A stretch of DNA of 53,730 nucleotides from an uncultured Holdemanella sp. (GCA_900754615.1 CAAEDN010000046.1:1-53730), one strand, 5' to 3'; positions 41,573 through 51,618 are shown, numbered from the stretch's first letter. Numbers and translations: made by a program. The notes: generated from the letters alone by a model not told the origin.

Positions 41573-43645
41573 ATGAGAGATTATCAGAGTTTTGAAGTAC
41601 GTAATGTTAGCGTAATCGGACATAGTGGTGCAGGAAAAACAAGTGTTCTAGAAGCTATGTTGTATTATACAAAGGCAACGGATCGTTTTGGAAAAACAGC
41701 AGAAGGAAGTTCAATGATTGACTTTGATGCTGAAGAAATTCGTCGAGGACTATCTGTTTATACAACAATCGTTCCAATTGAATGGGAAGATAGTAAAATT
41801 AATTTCATTGATACACCAGGTTATTTGGATTTCGTTGGTGAAAAACAAAGTGGTTTTGCGGTAGGAGATTCAAGCTTGATTGTAGTGAACGCCAAAGAAC
41901 CTTTACAATCAGGAACTAAATTAGCTTATAAACAAGCTATTGCTGAAAAGAAACCTACAATTTTCTTCATTAATAAGTTAGATGAAGAACATACAAGTTT
42001 TGATGCAAGTTATCAAGCATTACGTGAAGAGTTTGGTAAGAGTGTTATTCCGTTTGAAGTGCCTATCCTTGAAGATGGTAAAATTGTTGGATCTGTAAAT
42101 ATTATTAAAAACAAAGCTTGGTATTATAGCCCAGAATTAGCAGACAAACCATGTCCAGTACCTGAATCTATGCAGGAAGAAGTAGCTCTTTATAAAGATC
42201 AGATTGCTGAAGCTGTTGCGATGGGTGATGATGATCTAATGGAGAAATTCTTCTCAGGTGAAGAATTTAGTGATGCAGAATTGAAACGTGGTGTACGTAT
42301 TGGTGTACGTAATGGAGAAATCTGTCCAGTATATTCTGGTAGTGCTATTAATTCAATTGGTATCCAGCGTTTGATGGACTTAATTGTTAGTTATTTCCCT
42401 ACATATTCAGAAAGAGGTATGTATACAGCTACAACTCCAAATGGTGTTAAGGTTGAATTGTTGACAAGTGAAACTGAAGTTTTGACAGCTCAAGTTTTCA
42501 AAACAATAGTTGACCCATTTGTTGGAAGAATCAGTTATGTAAAAGTATTGAGTGGCGTCCTTGCTGCGGATAGTACAGTTGTGAACGCAAACAACGGTAA
42601 ACCAGAAAAAATCAGTCAGATTTATATCGTGAAAGGTAAACACCAGACAGCGGCTGGTAAATTGTTTACTGGAGATATTGGGGCTTTAGTTAAGCTGCAA
42701 AACACAAAAACAAACGACACATTATGTGACAAAGGTAAATTGTTGATGGCTGATCCAATCACGTTTGATACACCAATGTATGGACAAGCAATTTTACCTA
42801 AGACTAAAAATGATGAAGATCGTTTATCAAATGGATTGGCTCGTCTACAGGAAGAAGATCCAACATTTAAAGTTGTAAATAATCCAGAAACAAAAGAAAC
42901 AGTAATTTATGGTGTGGGTGATCAACATCTAGATGTCATTGTAAATAAGTTAAACTCTAAATTTAAAGCAGAAGTTGTATTAAGTGATCCAAAGATTACA
43001 TATCGTGAAACCATCACAAAAACAGCAGTAGGTGAAGGTCGTCATAAAAAACAATCTGGTGGACATGGACAATTTGGACATGTATTTGTTGAATTCAGTC
43101 CAAATCCAGATGAAGAAGAAATGGTATTCGCAGAAAAGGTATTTGGTGGAGCTGTTCCTAAACAATACTTCCCAGCTGTAGAAACTGGACTTCGTGAATG
43201 CTGCCAAAAAGGTCCTTTAGCTGGATATAAGATGGTAAATGTGAAGACAACATTGTTAGATGGTAAATATCATGATGTTGATTCAAGTGAAATGGCATTT
43301 AAGATGGCAGCTCACTTATCTTATAAGGACGCAATGACTAAGGTTCGTCCAATCTTATTAGAACCAATCATGAATGTGAAGATTCGTGTTCCGGATGAAT
43401 TTACAGGTGCTGTCATTGGTGACTTGAACAAACGTAGAGGTTCAATCATGGGTATGACTCCAGTGGATTCAGATCAAGAAATCGATGCACAAGTTCCAAT
43501 GGCAAATATGTCTAGATATTGTGTTGAATTAAGAAGTATGACGACTGGTTTAGGTACTTATACAATGGAAATGGACCGCTATGATCCAGTGCCAGAACCT
43601 TATGCTTCAAGAGTTATCGAAGATAGCAAGAAAGAAAAAGAATAG
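41573..43645 (+). CDS. Elongation factor G-like GTPase (EF-G2 type)
   Basis: A 690-residue translational GTPase with the EF-G domain order. G1 is GHSGAGKTS, switch II DTPGYLDF and G4 INKLDE; later domains include GGHGQFGHVFVEF (domain IV) and a final MANMSRYCVELRSMT segment (domain V). Unlike true EF-G, the G1 loop is HSGAGKT and the N-terminal lead is shorter, which fits the EF-G-like paralogues. Its role is not settled. It follows the ankyrin gene directly and ends in a bidirectional terminator. Confidence 0.88.
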   Translation: MRDYQSFEVRNVSVIGHSGAGKTSVLEAMLYYTKATDRFGKTAEGSSMIDFDAEEIRRGLSVYTTIVPIEWEDSKINFIDTPGYLDFVGEKQSGFAVGDSSLIVVNAKEPLQSGTKLAYKQAIAEKKPTIFFINKLDEEHTSFDASYQALREEFGKSVIPFEVPILEDGKIVGSVNIIKNKAWYYSPELADKPCPVPESMQEEVALYKDQIAEAVAMGDDDLMEKFFSGEEFSDAELKRGVRIGVRNGEICPVYSGSAINSIGIQRLMDLIVSYFPTYSERGMYTATTPNGVKVELLTSETEVLTAQVFKTIVDPFVGRISYVKVLSGVLAADSTVVNANNGKPEKISQIYIVKGKHQTAAGKLFTGDIGALVKLQNTKTNDTLCDKGKLLMADPITFDTPMYGQAILPKTKNDEDRLSNGLARLQEEDPTFKVVNNPETKETVIYGVGDQHLDVIVNKLNSKFKAEVVLSDPKITYRETITKTAVGEGRHKKQSGGHGQFGHVFVEFSPNPDEEEMVFAEKVFGGAVPKQYFPAVETGLRECCQKGPLAGYKMVNVKTTLLDGKYHDVDSSEMAFKMAAHLSYKDAMTKVRPILLEPIMNVKIRVPDEFTGAVIGDLNKRRGSIMGMTPVDSDQEIDAQVPMANMSRYCVELRSMTTGLGTYTMEMDRYDPVPEPYASRVIEDSKKEKE

Positions 43646-43654
43646 GACATACGT

Positions 43655-43685
43655 AAAAAGACAGCAAGAAAACTGCTGTCTTTTT
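43655..43685. terminator. Bidirectional terminator
   Basis: AAAAAGACAGC (43655-43665) pairs perfectly with GCTGTCTTTTT (43675-43685). T runs on both strands serve the convergent EF-G-like and Cof-type genes. Confidence 0.9.
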
Positions 43686-44456
43686 CTATATGATTTGAAA
43701 ATGTTTTAATGCACTGACTATTCCATCTTCTTGTACAGAATCTGTAATGTAGTTAGCTATAGCTTTTACATCATCAGTGGCATTACCCATCGCAACACCA
43801 GTACCAACATATTTCAACATCGAAATATCGTTTCCTCCATCGCCAAAGGCCATGGCTTCCTCTTTGTTGAAATTGAAGTAATCTAATATCTTTTGAATAC
43901 CTATATCTTTTCCACCATTACAAGGAATGATGTCACAAGCTCTATTCCACCACCGAGCCACTTTTAATGTAGTTGTGTTTTCTAGAATCAATTCATCTTG
44001 ATCTTCTGTAGTGGCAACCATCATTTGATAAATTTCTTCTTCCATAAAATTATTAAATTCATCAAGTACATGAACATGTTGGTTGGCAATCATGAAATAT
44101 TCTTCTAAGATTTCATCATCAAAATTACATCCCATCTTATTGATTCCAGCTAGAGTAACTGCTTTATTTAGTCTTTTTGCGTTTTCGACGAATGTTTCAA
44201 TATCTTTCTTATCCATGGGATTCTTGTAAATCAATTCATTTTTGGTGAAACAATAGGAGCCATTAAAAGAAAGTACTCCATCAAATTCGATGCCATGAAA
44301 TTTAGGAACGACAAATGGTGGCCTTCCTGTCGCTAAAATGATTTTGATGCCTTTTTGCTTAACCAAGTTTAATGCATCAACTAGTTCTTGGTGCATTTCC
44401 TTCTTGCCAAGTTCTAAAAGTGTGCCATCAATATCAAAAAATAAAATTTTAATCAT
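43686..44456 (-). CDS. Cof-type HAD-IIB hydrolase
   Basis: A 256-residue HAD-IIB hydrolase: motif I FFDIDGTLLE, motif II LATGRPP, and GDGGNDISML as motif IV. Members remove phosphate from sugar phosphates or flavin and pyridoxine phosphates. The substrate is unknown. ATG 44456 is preferred (GGAG about 7 bases upstream) over ATG 44489. It is divergent from the ABC half-exporter. Confidence 0.9.
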   Translation of the reverse strand: MIKILFFDIDGTLLELGKKEMHQELVDALNLVKQKGIKIILATGRPPFVVPKFHGIEFDGVLSFNGSYCFTKNELIYKNPMDKKDIETFVENAKRLNKAVTLAGINKMGCNFDDEILEEYFMIANQHVHVLDEFNNFMEEEIYQMMVATTEDQDELILENTTTLKVARWWNRACDIIPCNGGKDIGIQKILDYFNFNKEEAMAFGDGGNDISMLKYVGTGVAMGNATDDVKAIANYITDSVQEDGIVSALKHFQII

Positions 44457-44493
44457 AATCCATTCTCCATTCTTCTTATATTTTAGCATTACT

Positions 44494-44523
44494 TTGGAAA
44501 TAATTTTGAATTTCTTGTATAAT
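44494..44523 (+). promoter_or_regulatory. Promoter of the ABC half-exporter
   Basis: TTGGAA (44494-44499), 18 bases, TATAAT (44518-44523), followed by AGGAGG and ATG 44545. Confidence 0.55.
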
Positions 44524-44544
44524 ACAGAAATTAGGAGGATATAT

Positions 44545-46281
44545 ATGAGTACATTTAAACGATTTTTACAATATTATAAACCATATAAAGGAATTTTCTT
44601 TATGGATCTGTTTTGTGCACTTATCATGTGTATTGTTGATCTTTCTTTTCCTTTGATTCTAAGTTATTGTACAGGATCATTCTTTTTGAAATCATCGAAT
44701 GAAATTTTAAAAGGAATAATTGTCTTAGGAATAGGTCTGTTTGTGATGTATGTAATACGAGCATTGTGTCGTTATTACGTGAGTTGTCAAGGCCATGTGA
44801 TGGGAGCCAACATGGAAAGTGACATGCGTCAGGATTTATTCAATCAATATCAACGTTTATCTTTCTCCTATTATGATAAACACAATACAGGTGTCATGAT
44901 GTCTAGAGTTGTTTCAGACTTGTTTGATATTTGTGAGTTTGCGCATCATGGTCCTGAAAACTTATTTATTTCATTATTCAAAATTGTCGGGTCTTTTATT
45001 ATTTTGGCAACGATCTATTGGCCATTAGCATTGATTTTATTAGCTGTAACCGTTGTGATGATGGTGTTTTCTTATTCACAAAATAAAAAGATGCGAAGAA
45101 CCTTTATGGAAAACAGAAAGAAGATTGGTACAGTCAATGCAAGTCTACAAGATTCCTTAGGTGGTATTCGTGTTGTACAGTCTTTTGCGAATGAAGATAT
45201 TGAAATTGATAAATTCAATCATTCAAACATGGAATTTTTAGAATCAAAAAAAGACAATTATCGTGTTATGGGAACATTCCAAGGAGGCAACAATTTCTTC
45301 CAAGGATTATTATATGTTACTATCATTGTGTTTGGCGGTTTATTTATCGCAAATGGGGATTTAAACCCAATTGTTTTGGCAACATTTGCCTTATATATCA
45401 ATGTATTTGTTTCTCCAATTGAAGTTTTGGTTGAATTTACGGAAATGTTCCAAAAAGGATTCTCTGGATTTAGACGTTTTGAAGAAGTTATGAATGAAAT
45501 TCCTGAGATTCAAGATTCTAAGGATGCCAAAGATTTAGAAAATGTTTCTGGCAATATTGATTTTGATCATGTCTCATTCCAATATAATGAGAATGAAAAG
45601 GTTATTGACGATGTAAATCTACATATCAAAGCAGGAGAAAAGATTGCCTTAGTAGGACCGAGTGGCTCTGGTAAAACTACGCTTTGTTCCTTGCTTTCAC
45701 GTTTTTATGATGTCTCAAGTGGTTCAATCTTAATTGATGGTCAAAACATTAAAGATATAACTTTAAAATCTCTTCGTTCAAACATTGGCTTAGTACAACA
45801 AGATGTATATTTGTTTACCGGAACAATTGAACAAAATATCGCATATGGTAGGCCTGATGCAACTCATGAAGAAATTGTAGAAGCGGCTAAAAAGGCGAAT
45901 ATCCATGATTTCATTATGTCTTTACCAGAAGGATATGATACATTCTGTGGTGAAAGGGGTACACGATTATCGGGTGGACAAAAACAGCGTATTTCGATTG
46001 CACGTGTGTTCTTGAAAAATCCTAAGATTTTGATTTTGGATGAAGCAACTAGTGCCTTGGATAATGAGAGTGAGCGAATTATTCAAAAGAGTTTAGAAGA
46101 TTTAAGTAAGAATCGTACTTGTATAACAATTGCCCATCGTTTATCTACGATTCGTAATGCGGATGAAATTGTCGTAATTGATGCGACAGGTATGCATGAG
46201 CGTGGAACGCATGATGAATTGATGAAATTAAATGGTACTTATGCAAAATATTATAAGCTTCAGTTTGAGGGGTTAAATTAG
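44545..46281 (+). CDS. ABC half-exporter with complete catalytic site
   Basis: A 578-residue exporter with six membrane helices and a nucleotide-binding domain: Walker A GPSGSGKTT, signature LSGGQKQ, Walker B ILILDEATSALD with the catalytic Glu, and switch His in IAHRLST. All are canonical, so a homodimer would be active. Lipid, peptide or drug export is possible; the substrate is not known. ATG 44545 follows AGGAGG by 6 bases; a longer reading frame upstream crosses the divergent gene and is not used. Confidence 0.93.
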   Translation: MSTFKRFLQYYKPYKGIFFMDLFCALIMCIVDLSFPLILSYCTGSFFLKSSNEILKGIIVLGIGLFVMYVIRALCRYYVSCQGHVMGANMESDMRQDLFNQYQRLSFSYYDKHNTGVMMSRVVSDLFDICEFAHHGPENLFISLFKIVGSFIILATIYWPLALILLAVTVVMMVFSYSQNKKMRRTFMENRKKIGTVNASLQDSLGGIRVVQSFANEDIEIDKFNHSNMEFLESKKDNYRVMGTFQGGNNFFQGLLYVTIIVFGGLFIANGDLNPIVLATFALYINVFVSPIEVLVEFTEMFQKGFSGFRRFEEVMNEIPEIQDSKDAKDLENVSGNIDFDHVSFQYNENEKVIDDVNLHIKAGEKIALVGPSGSGKTTLCSLLSRFYDVSSGSILIDGQNIKDITLKSLRSNIGLVQQDVYLFTGTIEQNIAYGRPDATHEEIVEAAKKANIHDFIMSLPEGYDTFCGERGTRLSGGQKQRISIARVFLKNPKILILDEATSALDNESERIIQKSLEDLSKNRTCITIAHRLSTIRNADEIVVIDATGMHERGTHDELMKLNGTYAKYYKLQFEGLN

Positions 46282-46307
46282 CAGGCATGCAAATGTCTGC
46301 TTTTCTT
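46281..46307 (+). terminator. Terminator of the ABC half-exporter
   Basis: GCAGGCAT (46281-46288) pairs with ATGTCTGC (46293-46300) with one G-T pair, followed by TTTTCTT. Confidence 0.7.
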
Positions 46308-46341
46308 GTATCTTTGAAAGAAAAGTGTTAAAATTTATTCT
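46306..46341 (+). promoter_or_regulatory. Promoter(s) of ptsI
   Basis: Two overlapping candidates: TTGTAT-17-TAAAAT (46306-46334), and TTGAAA-16-TATTCT (46314-46341). The first closely resembles the ptsH promoter. Confidence 0.55.
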
Positions 46342-46345
46342 GTAA

Positions 46346-46360
46346 ATGAAAGCGTTTTTC
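46346..46360 (+). promoter_or_regulatory. cre-like element at the ptsI transcription start
   Basis: ATGAAAGCGTTTTTC matches WTGAAARCGYTTWCW at 13 of 15 positions. It overlaps the predicted start of transcription. The same bases can form an AAGCG/CGCTT hairpin, so RNA structure is an alternative. Confidence 0.45.
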
Positions 46361-46383
46361 GCTTGTTTTAGGAGGAATTTATC

Positions 46384-48087
46384 ATGTTAAAAGGGATAGC
46401 AGCAAGTGCTGGTGTATCAGTAGCTAAAGTCTACAAATTAGAAACACCAAAAGTTGTTATTGAAAAAAAAGCAGGAGTAGCTGAAGAAGAAGTAAAAAAA
46501 TTCGAAGATGCTCTAGAACAAACAAAAAAAGATATTGAAGGTGTAAAAGAAAGAGCAGCTAAACGTTTAAGTGACGAAGAATTAGCTGTATTTGATGCTC
46601 ACTTGATGATGGCTGGTGACCCTGAATTAGCTGGTCAAATTAAAGCTATGATCGAAAATGATGGCGTTAATGCTGAATATGCTACTGAACAAGTCGCTAA
46701 CCAAATGGTTGAAATGTTCGAAAGTATGGACAATGATTATTTCCGTGAAAGAGCAGCTGATATTAAAGATGTTACTTTCCGTTTAAAATGTAACTTATTA
46801 GGATTAACAATTCCTGATTTAACAAGCATTGCCGAAGATTCAATTATCGTGGCTCACGATTTGACTCCAAGTGATACAGCTCAGTTAAATGAATTTGTTA
46901 AAGGTTTCGCTACTGAAATCGGTGGTAAAACATCTCACTCAGCTATCATGGCTAACTCATTGGAAATCCCTGCAGTTGTAGGATGCCCAGGTGTATGTGA
47001 TGCATGTAAAACTGGTGATACTTTGGCATTAGATGCGTTAGATGGTGTTGTTGAAATCAATCCTGATGAAGAAACAATCGCTAAATATGAAGCTAAAGCA
47101 GCTGCTTACTTAAAAGAAAAAGAAGAATTAAAAGTATTGAAAAACGAAAAATCTGTAACTACAGATGGACACGAAGTTGAACTTGCTGGTAACATTGGTG
47201 GATTCAAAGATGTTGAAGGTGTATTAACTAATGGTGGTGAAGGTGTCGGATTATTCCGTACTGAATTCTTATACATGGATTCAGATCACTTCCCAACAGA
47301 AGAAGAACAATTTGAAGCATACAAACAAGTATTAGAAGGTATGCAAGGCAAAAAAGTTGTTGTACGTACATTAGACATTGGTGGAGATAAACACTTATCT
47401 TACTATGAGTTCCCTCAAGAAATGAACCCATTCTTAGGATATCGTGCAATTCGTCTATGCTTAAAAGAAACAGATATCTTCAAAACTCAATTACGTGCAT
47501 TATGCCGTGCATCTGTTTATGGAAGACTTTGCATCATGTTCCCAATGATTGCTACAGTTAAAGAATTCTGTGATGCAAAAGCTATTTTTGAAGAAGTTAA
47601 AGCTGAATTAGTTGCTGAAGGTGTTGCAGTTAGTGACAGCATTGAAGTAGGTATGATGGTTGAAATTCCAGCTGCTGCAGTTCTTGCTGATCAATTTGCT
47701 AAATATGCAGATTTCTTCTCAATTGGTACAAATGACTTGATTCAATACTCAATGGCTGCTGACCGTATGTCTGAACACGTTTCATACTTGTATCAACCAT
47801 ACAACCCAAGTGTATTACGTTTAGTTGCTAACACAATTAAAGGTGCTCACGAACACGGTAAATGGGTTGGAATGTGTGGAGCTATGGCTGGTGAACCACA
47901 TGCAGTTCCTATCTTGTTAGGTTTAGGCCTTGACGAATTCTCAATGAGTGCTACTCAAATCTTAAAGGCTCGTAAGGTTGTTAAATCTTTAAGCTATGAA
48001 GAAATGCAAGGATTAGCTCAAGAATGCTTAAATAAAGACACTGCTGATGAAGTTTTAGAAACAGTTAAAACTAAATTAGGTGAATAA
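46384..48087 (+). CDS. ptsI: PTS enzyme I (phosphoenolpyruvate-protein phosphotransferase)
   Basis: A 567-residue enzyme I. The phosphohistidine is His185 in GGKTSHSAIMA. The C-terminal PEP-binding barrel shows GEGVGLFRTEFLYMD, MVEIPAAA, and SIGTNDLIQYS. It takes phosphate from PEP and passes it to HPr, starting sugar uptake. Codon bias is very strong. AGGAGG precedes ATG 46384. It is not next to ptsH (27054-27320). Confidence 0.98.
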   Translation: MLKGIAASAGVSVAKVYKLETPKVVIEKKAGVAEEEVKKFEDALEQTKKDIEGVKERAAKRLSDEELAVFDAHLMMAGDPELAGQIKAMIENDGVNAEYATEQVANQMVEMFESMDNDYFRERAADIKDVTFRLKCNLLGLTIPDLTSIAEDSIIVAHDLTPSDTAQLNEFVKGFATEIGGKTSHSAIMANSLEIPAVVGCPGVCDACKTGDTLALDALDGVVEINPDEETIAKYEAKAAAYLKEKEELKVLKNEKSVTTDGHEVELAGNIGGFKDVEGVLTNGGEGVGLFRTEFLYMDSDHFPTEEEQFEAYKQVLEGMQGKKVVVRTLDIGGDKHLSYYEFPQEMNPFLGYRAIRLCLKETDIFKTQLRALCRASVYGRLCIMFPMIATVKEFCDAKAIFEEVKAELVAEGVAVSDSIEVGMMVEIPAAAVLADQFAKYADFFSIGTNDLIQYSMAADRMSEHVSYLYQPYNPSVLRLVANTIKGAHEHGKWVGMCGAMAGEPHAVPILLGLGLDEFSMSATQILKARKVVKSLSYEEMQGLAQECLNKDTADEVLETVKTKLGE

Positions 48088-48094
48088 TTGATTC

Positions 48095-48121
48095 GGGGTT
48101 CTATTGAACCCCTTTTATTTT
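48095..48121 (+). terminator. Terminator of ptsI
   Basis: GGGGTTC (48095-48101) pairs with GAACCCC (48106-48112), followed by TTTTATTTTTT. Confidence 0.85.
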
Positions 48122-48134
48122 TTAGGGGGAATTT

Positions 48135-49874
48135 ATGAAGCTTATATGGAAATATTTAATGAAATATAAGAAATGGTTCTTGTTGGATTTTATAAGTGTA
48201 TTTGGATTTGCCCTTGTAGAACTTGGAATTCCAACCATTATTTCAGATATGATTGATCATGGTATCGAAATGCAAGATACAAGCTATTTATATAGTCGTT
48301 TTGGTTTGATGGCATTGATTAGTGTCATTGGTGTAAGTGGTGTTGTATTACTTGGCTATTGCTGCTCAAAAATATCCACAAATATTACGCGTGATATTCG
48401 TAATGATGTTTTTAAACATGCACAGTCTTTTTCGGCGGCTGAAATGGAAAAGTTTGGTGTATCGAGTATGATTACACGTACGAATAATGATGCCTATCAA
48501 ATTATGTTGTTTTTAAACGTTATCTTAAAATCCGCATTATTAACACCGGTTATGATGTGTGTTTCTGTTATGTTGATTTTAAAAATCTCTTTAGAATTAT
48601 CTTATGTGGTCTTGGCAACAATTCCCGTTGTTATTTTGGGCGTAATCATTGTTGCCAAAGTGAGTGAACCATTGAGTGAGAATCAACAAAAGTCGATTGA
48701 CCACATTAATCAAATTTTGCGTGAAAATATTACAGGGATTCGTGTGATTCGTTCTTTTAATAAACAAGAGTATGAAAAGAAACGTTTTTCTAAAGAAAAT
48801 GATTTCTATCGAGATCAAAGCGCAAAACTATTTAAATTGATGTCATGTACGGAACCATCTTTTTTCTTTTTGATGAATATCGCAACCGTACTTGTATATT
48901 ATTTAAGTTGTACTTTATTAAATTCAAATGCGGTTACTCTAGGAAATGTAGTCGCCTTTGTAGAATATTTATTCCATGTTATGATGTCTGTATTGATATT
49001 CTGTATGGTATTTATGATGTATCCTAGAGCCAATGTATCGGCAAAGCGTATTATGGAGGTTTTAGATACAAAACCGAGTATTGTCAATGATAAGGATTGC
49101 ATTCCATTGGATTCTATTCAAACATTAAGTTTTAAAGATGTTAGTTTTTCTTATCCAAATGGTGAAGAAGCAGTACTGAAGAATGTTGATTTTTCATGTC
49201 ATAAAGGACAAAAAATTGCCGTAATTGGAAGTACAGGATCGGGTAAGAGTACACTAGTAAAATTAATGAATCGATTTTATGATGTGAGTCGTGGTACGAT
49301 TGAAATCAATGGCATAGATATACGTAAGTATGATTTAGAGAGTTTACGTGACCAAATTGGATATGTAGCCCAAAAAGCACATATGTTTAAGGGAAGTATT
49401 CAATCGAATATTTGTTTTGGAAAACCGGAGGCAAGTGATGAAGAAATGCATCATGCGGCTAGTGTCGCTCAGGCAAGTGACTTTATTTCTAAAAGGGAAA
49501 ATGGGTACTTGGATGAAATTGCAGAGGATGGAACCAATATTTCAGGGGGCCAGAAACAAAGGCTATCGATTGCTCGTGTCATATTAAAAAAGCCTTCTCT
49601 TTATATTTATGATGATAGTTTTAGTGCCTTAGATTTTAAAACGGATGCGACATTAAGAAAAGCATTAAAACCAGAAGTGAAGGATGCAATCTTTTTTGTG
49701 GTTGCCCAAAGAATTTCAACAATCATGGATTCGGATATGATTATTGTCTTAGATGAAGGAAAGATTATTGGATTAGGTACGCATTTAGAACTTTTAAAGA
49801 ATTGTAGTGTGTATCAAGAAATTGCTCATTCGCAATTAACACAAAAGGAGTTGGATGATTATGAAAGAAACTAA
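48135..49874 (+). CDS. ABC half-exporter with degenerate ATP site (heterodimer subunit A)
   Basis: A 579-residue half-transporter. Walker A is STGSGKST and the signature ISGGQKQ is canonical, but the Walker B region is YIYDDSFSALD, with Asp in place of the catalytic Glu, and the switch His is Gln (VAQRIST). That is the asymmetric pattern of heterodimeric exporters such as TM287/288. Its partner is the next gene, which overlaps it by 20 bases. Export substrate unknown. Confidence 0.93.
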   Translation: MKLIWKYLMKYKKWFLLDFISVFGFALVELGIPTIISDMIDHGIEMQDTSYLYSRFGLMALISVIGVSGVVLLGYCCSKISTNITRDIRNDVFKHAQSFSAAEMEKFGVSSMITRTNNDAYQIMLFLNVILKSALLTPVMMCVSVMLILKISLELSYVVLATIPVVILGVIIVAKVSEPLSENQQKSIDHINQILRENITGIRVIRSFNKQEYEKKRFSKENDFYRDQSAKLFKLMSCTEPSFFFLMNIATVLVYYLSCTLLNSNAVTLGNVVAFVEYLFHVMMSVLIFCMVFMMYPRANVSAKRIMEVLDTKPSIVNDKDCIPLDSIQTLSFKDVSFSYPNGEEAVLKNVDFSCHKGQKIAVIGSTGSGKSTLVKLMNRFYDVSRGTIEINGIDIRKYDLESLRDQIGYVAQKAHMFKGSIQSNICFGKPEASDEEMHHAASVAQASDFISKRENGYLDEIAEDGTNISGGQKQRLSIARVILKKPSLYIYDDSFSALDFKTDATLRKALKPEVKDAIFFVVAQRISTIMDSDMIIVLDEGKIIGLGTHLELLKNCSVYQEIAHSQLTQKELDDYERN

Positions 49875-51618
49875 GAAAATGAAGTTTACTGAATGTCTAT
49901 CTCATCTGTTTGTGTTTATTAAGCCATATCGCTTTAAATTGTTGTTTGGAATTTTAATGGTTATTACAGCCCAAATAACCTTCGCATTAAATCCGACTGT
50001 AGAAGGTATGATTACTACGCAATTAGCTGCAGATATTTCAGCGCATCAACCAATTCAGGTAGATAAAGTTGTACATATATTATGTATTTTATTTTCTATT
50101 TATATTGTGAAGACAATATCTCAATTTTTAATGGCCATCTTTATGACGGATGCGATTCAAAAAACGATGTTTGATGTACGTAATGCGATTGAAGATAAGA
50201 TTCATCATTTACCAGTATCTTATTTTGATAAGGAAAAGACTGGAGAACTCTTATCTCGTATCACAAATGATGTGGACACGTTATCGAATGCTCTACAACA
50301 AACTTTGTCACGAGTGATTTCAGCTGTTTGTACATTTACATTTGTGTTATTTATGATGTTTAGAATCAATGTATTCATGACATGCATTATTTTAGTGGCA
50401 TTACCTGTTATTGCGTTGTTATCCAAGTTTGTTGTGAAGAAATCACAGCCTTTATTTGATGATCAACAAAATACATTAGCCGATTTGAATGGTACCATCA
50501 ATGAATTGTATGATGGATATAGTGAGATTCTTTCTTATAATCAACAGGAACGTGCTTTAGACAGATTTCAAAAAGATAATGAAAGAATGCGTGTATCAAG
50601 TTTTAAGGCGCAGTTTGTATCGAGTTTGATCAATCCATTATGTTCTTTGATTACCTATTTAAGTATTGGTTGTGCAAGCCTTGTTGGTTGTCTTCAAGTA
50701 TTGAATGGAACCATTGCCCTAGGTCAGTTACAAGCTTTTATTCGTTATATTTGGCAGATTAATGATCCTATTTCTCAGATATCCCAGTTATCAAGTGCTG
50801 TACAATCTGCCTTTAGTGCGATGTCACGTTTATTTACTTTCTTGAATCAAGCAATCGAAGAAGATGTCGAATCTGTATGTCAAATCGATGAAGTACGTAC
50901 TATTGAATTTGATCATGTACAATTTGGTTACGATGACAATTTACTAATGAAAGATGTAAATATTGAGGTGCATCAAGGACAAACCATTGCGATTGTAGGT
51001 CCTACAGGAGCAGGTAAGACGACATTGACAAACTTATTACTACGTTTCTATGATGTGAAAGGTGGAAGTATTAAAATCAATGGTATCGATATTCGAGAAT
51101 TGTCATATCATGATTTAAGAAAACTTTTTGCGTTAGTACTACAAGATACATGGTTGTTTGAGGGCAGTATTGAACAGAATATTGCGTATGGAAATGAAAA
51201 GGCGTTAAAAAATGAGATTGTCCAAGCCGCAAAACAAGCTAATGTTCATCACTTTATACGTACTTTAACGGATGGCTATGATACTTCGATCAATGAAGAG
51301 GGAAGTAATGTTTCTCAAGGTGAAAAACAATTATTGACGATTGCACGTGCTCTATTAAAGAATCCGGAAGTCTTGATTTTAGATGAAGCTACAAGTAGTG
51401 TAGATACAAGACTTGAAAGACGTCTTCAAGGTGCAATGGATCGTGTCATGGAAAATCGTACTTGTTTTGTGATTGCACACCGTTTATCTACTATTATCAA
51501 TGCAGACAAGATCTTAGTTCTTGAACATGGAGATATTGTTGAACAAGGTAGTCATGAAGAATTATTGAATATGAATGGAGTTTATGCTAGGTTGTATAAT
51601 GCTCAATTTGCAAAGTAA
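49855..51618 (+). CDS. ABC half-exporter, heterodimer subunit B
   Basis: A 587-residue half-transporter. Walker A is GPTGAGKTT, Walker B LILDEATSSVD with the catalytic Glu, and the switch His is present (IAHRLST), but the signature is VSQGEKQ instead of LSGGQ. This complements the degenerate site of subunit A, so the two should form one active and one inactive ATP site. ATG 49855 lies 4 bases after AAGGAG; ATG 49861 is an alternative with spacing 10. A terminator spans the stop. Confidence 0.93.
   Translation: MIMKETKKMKFTECLSHLFVFIKPYRFKLLFGILMVITAQITFALNPTVEGMITTQLAADISAHQPIQVDKVVHILCILFSIYIVKTISQFLMAIFMTDAIQKTMFDVRNAIEDKIHHLPVSYFDKEKTGELLSRITNDVDTLSNALQQTLSRVISAVCTFTFVLFMMFRINVFMTCIILVALPVIALLSKFVVKKSQPLFDDQQNTLADLNGTINELYDGYSEILSYNQQERALDRFQKDNERMRVSSFKAQFVSSLINPLCSLITYLSIGCASLVGCLQVLNGTIALGQLQAFIRYIWQINDPISQISQLSSAVQSAFSAMSRLFTFLNQAIEEDVESVCQIDEVRTIEFDHVQFGYDDNLLMKDVNIEVHQGQTIAIVGPTGAGKTTLTNLLLRFYDVKGGSIKINGIDIRELSYHDLRKLFALVLQDTWLFEGSIEQNIAYGNEKALKNEIVQAAKQANVHHFIRTLTDGYDTSINEEGSNVSQGEKQLLTIARALLKNPEVLILDEATSSVDTRLERRLQGAMDRVMENRTCFVIAHRLSTIINADKILVLEHGDIVEQGSHEELLNMNGVYARLYNAQFAK

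Noticed and set aside
44338..44544. 69-codon N-terminal extension of the ABC half-exporter
   Set aside because: It runs through the divergent Cof-type gene and the promoter; ATG 44545 has AGGAGG at ideal spacing.
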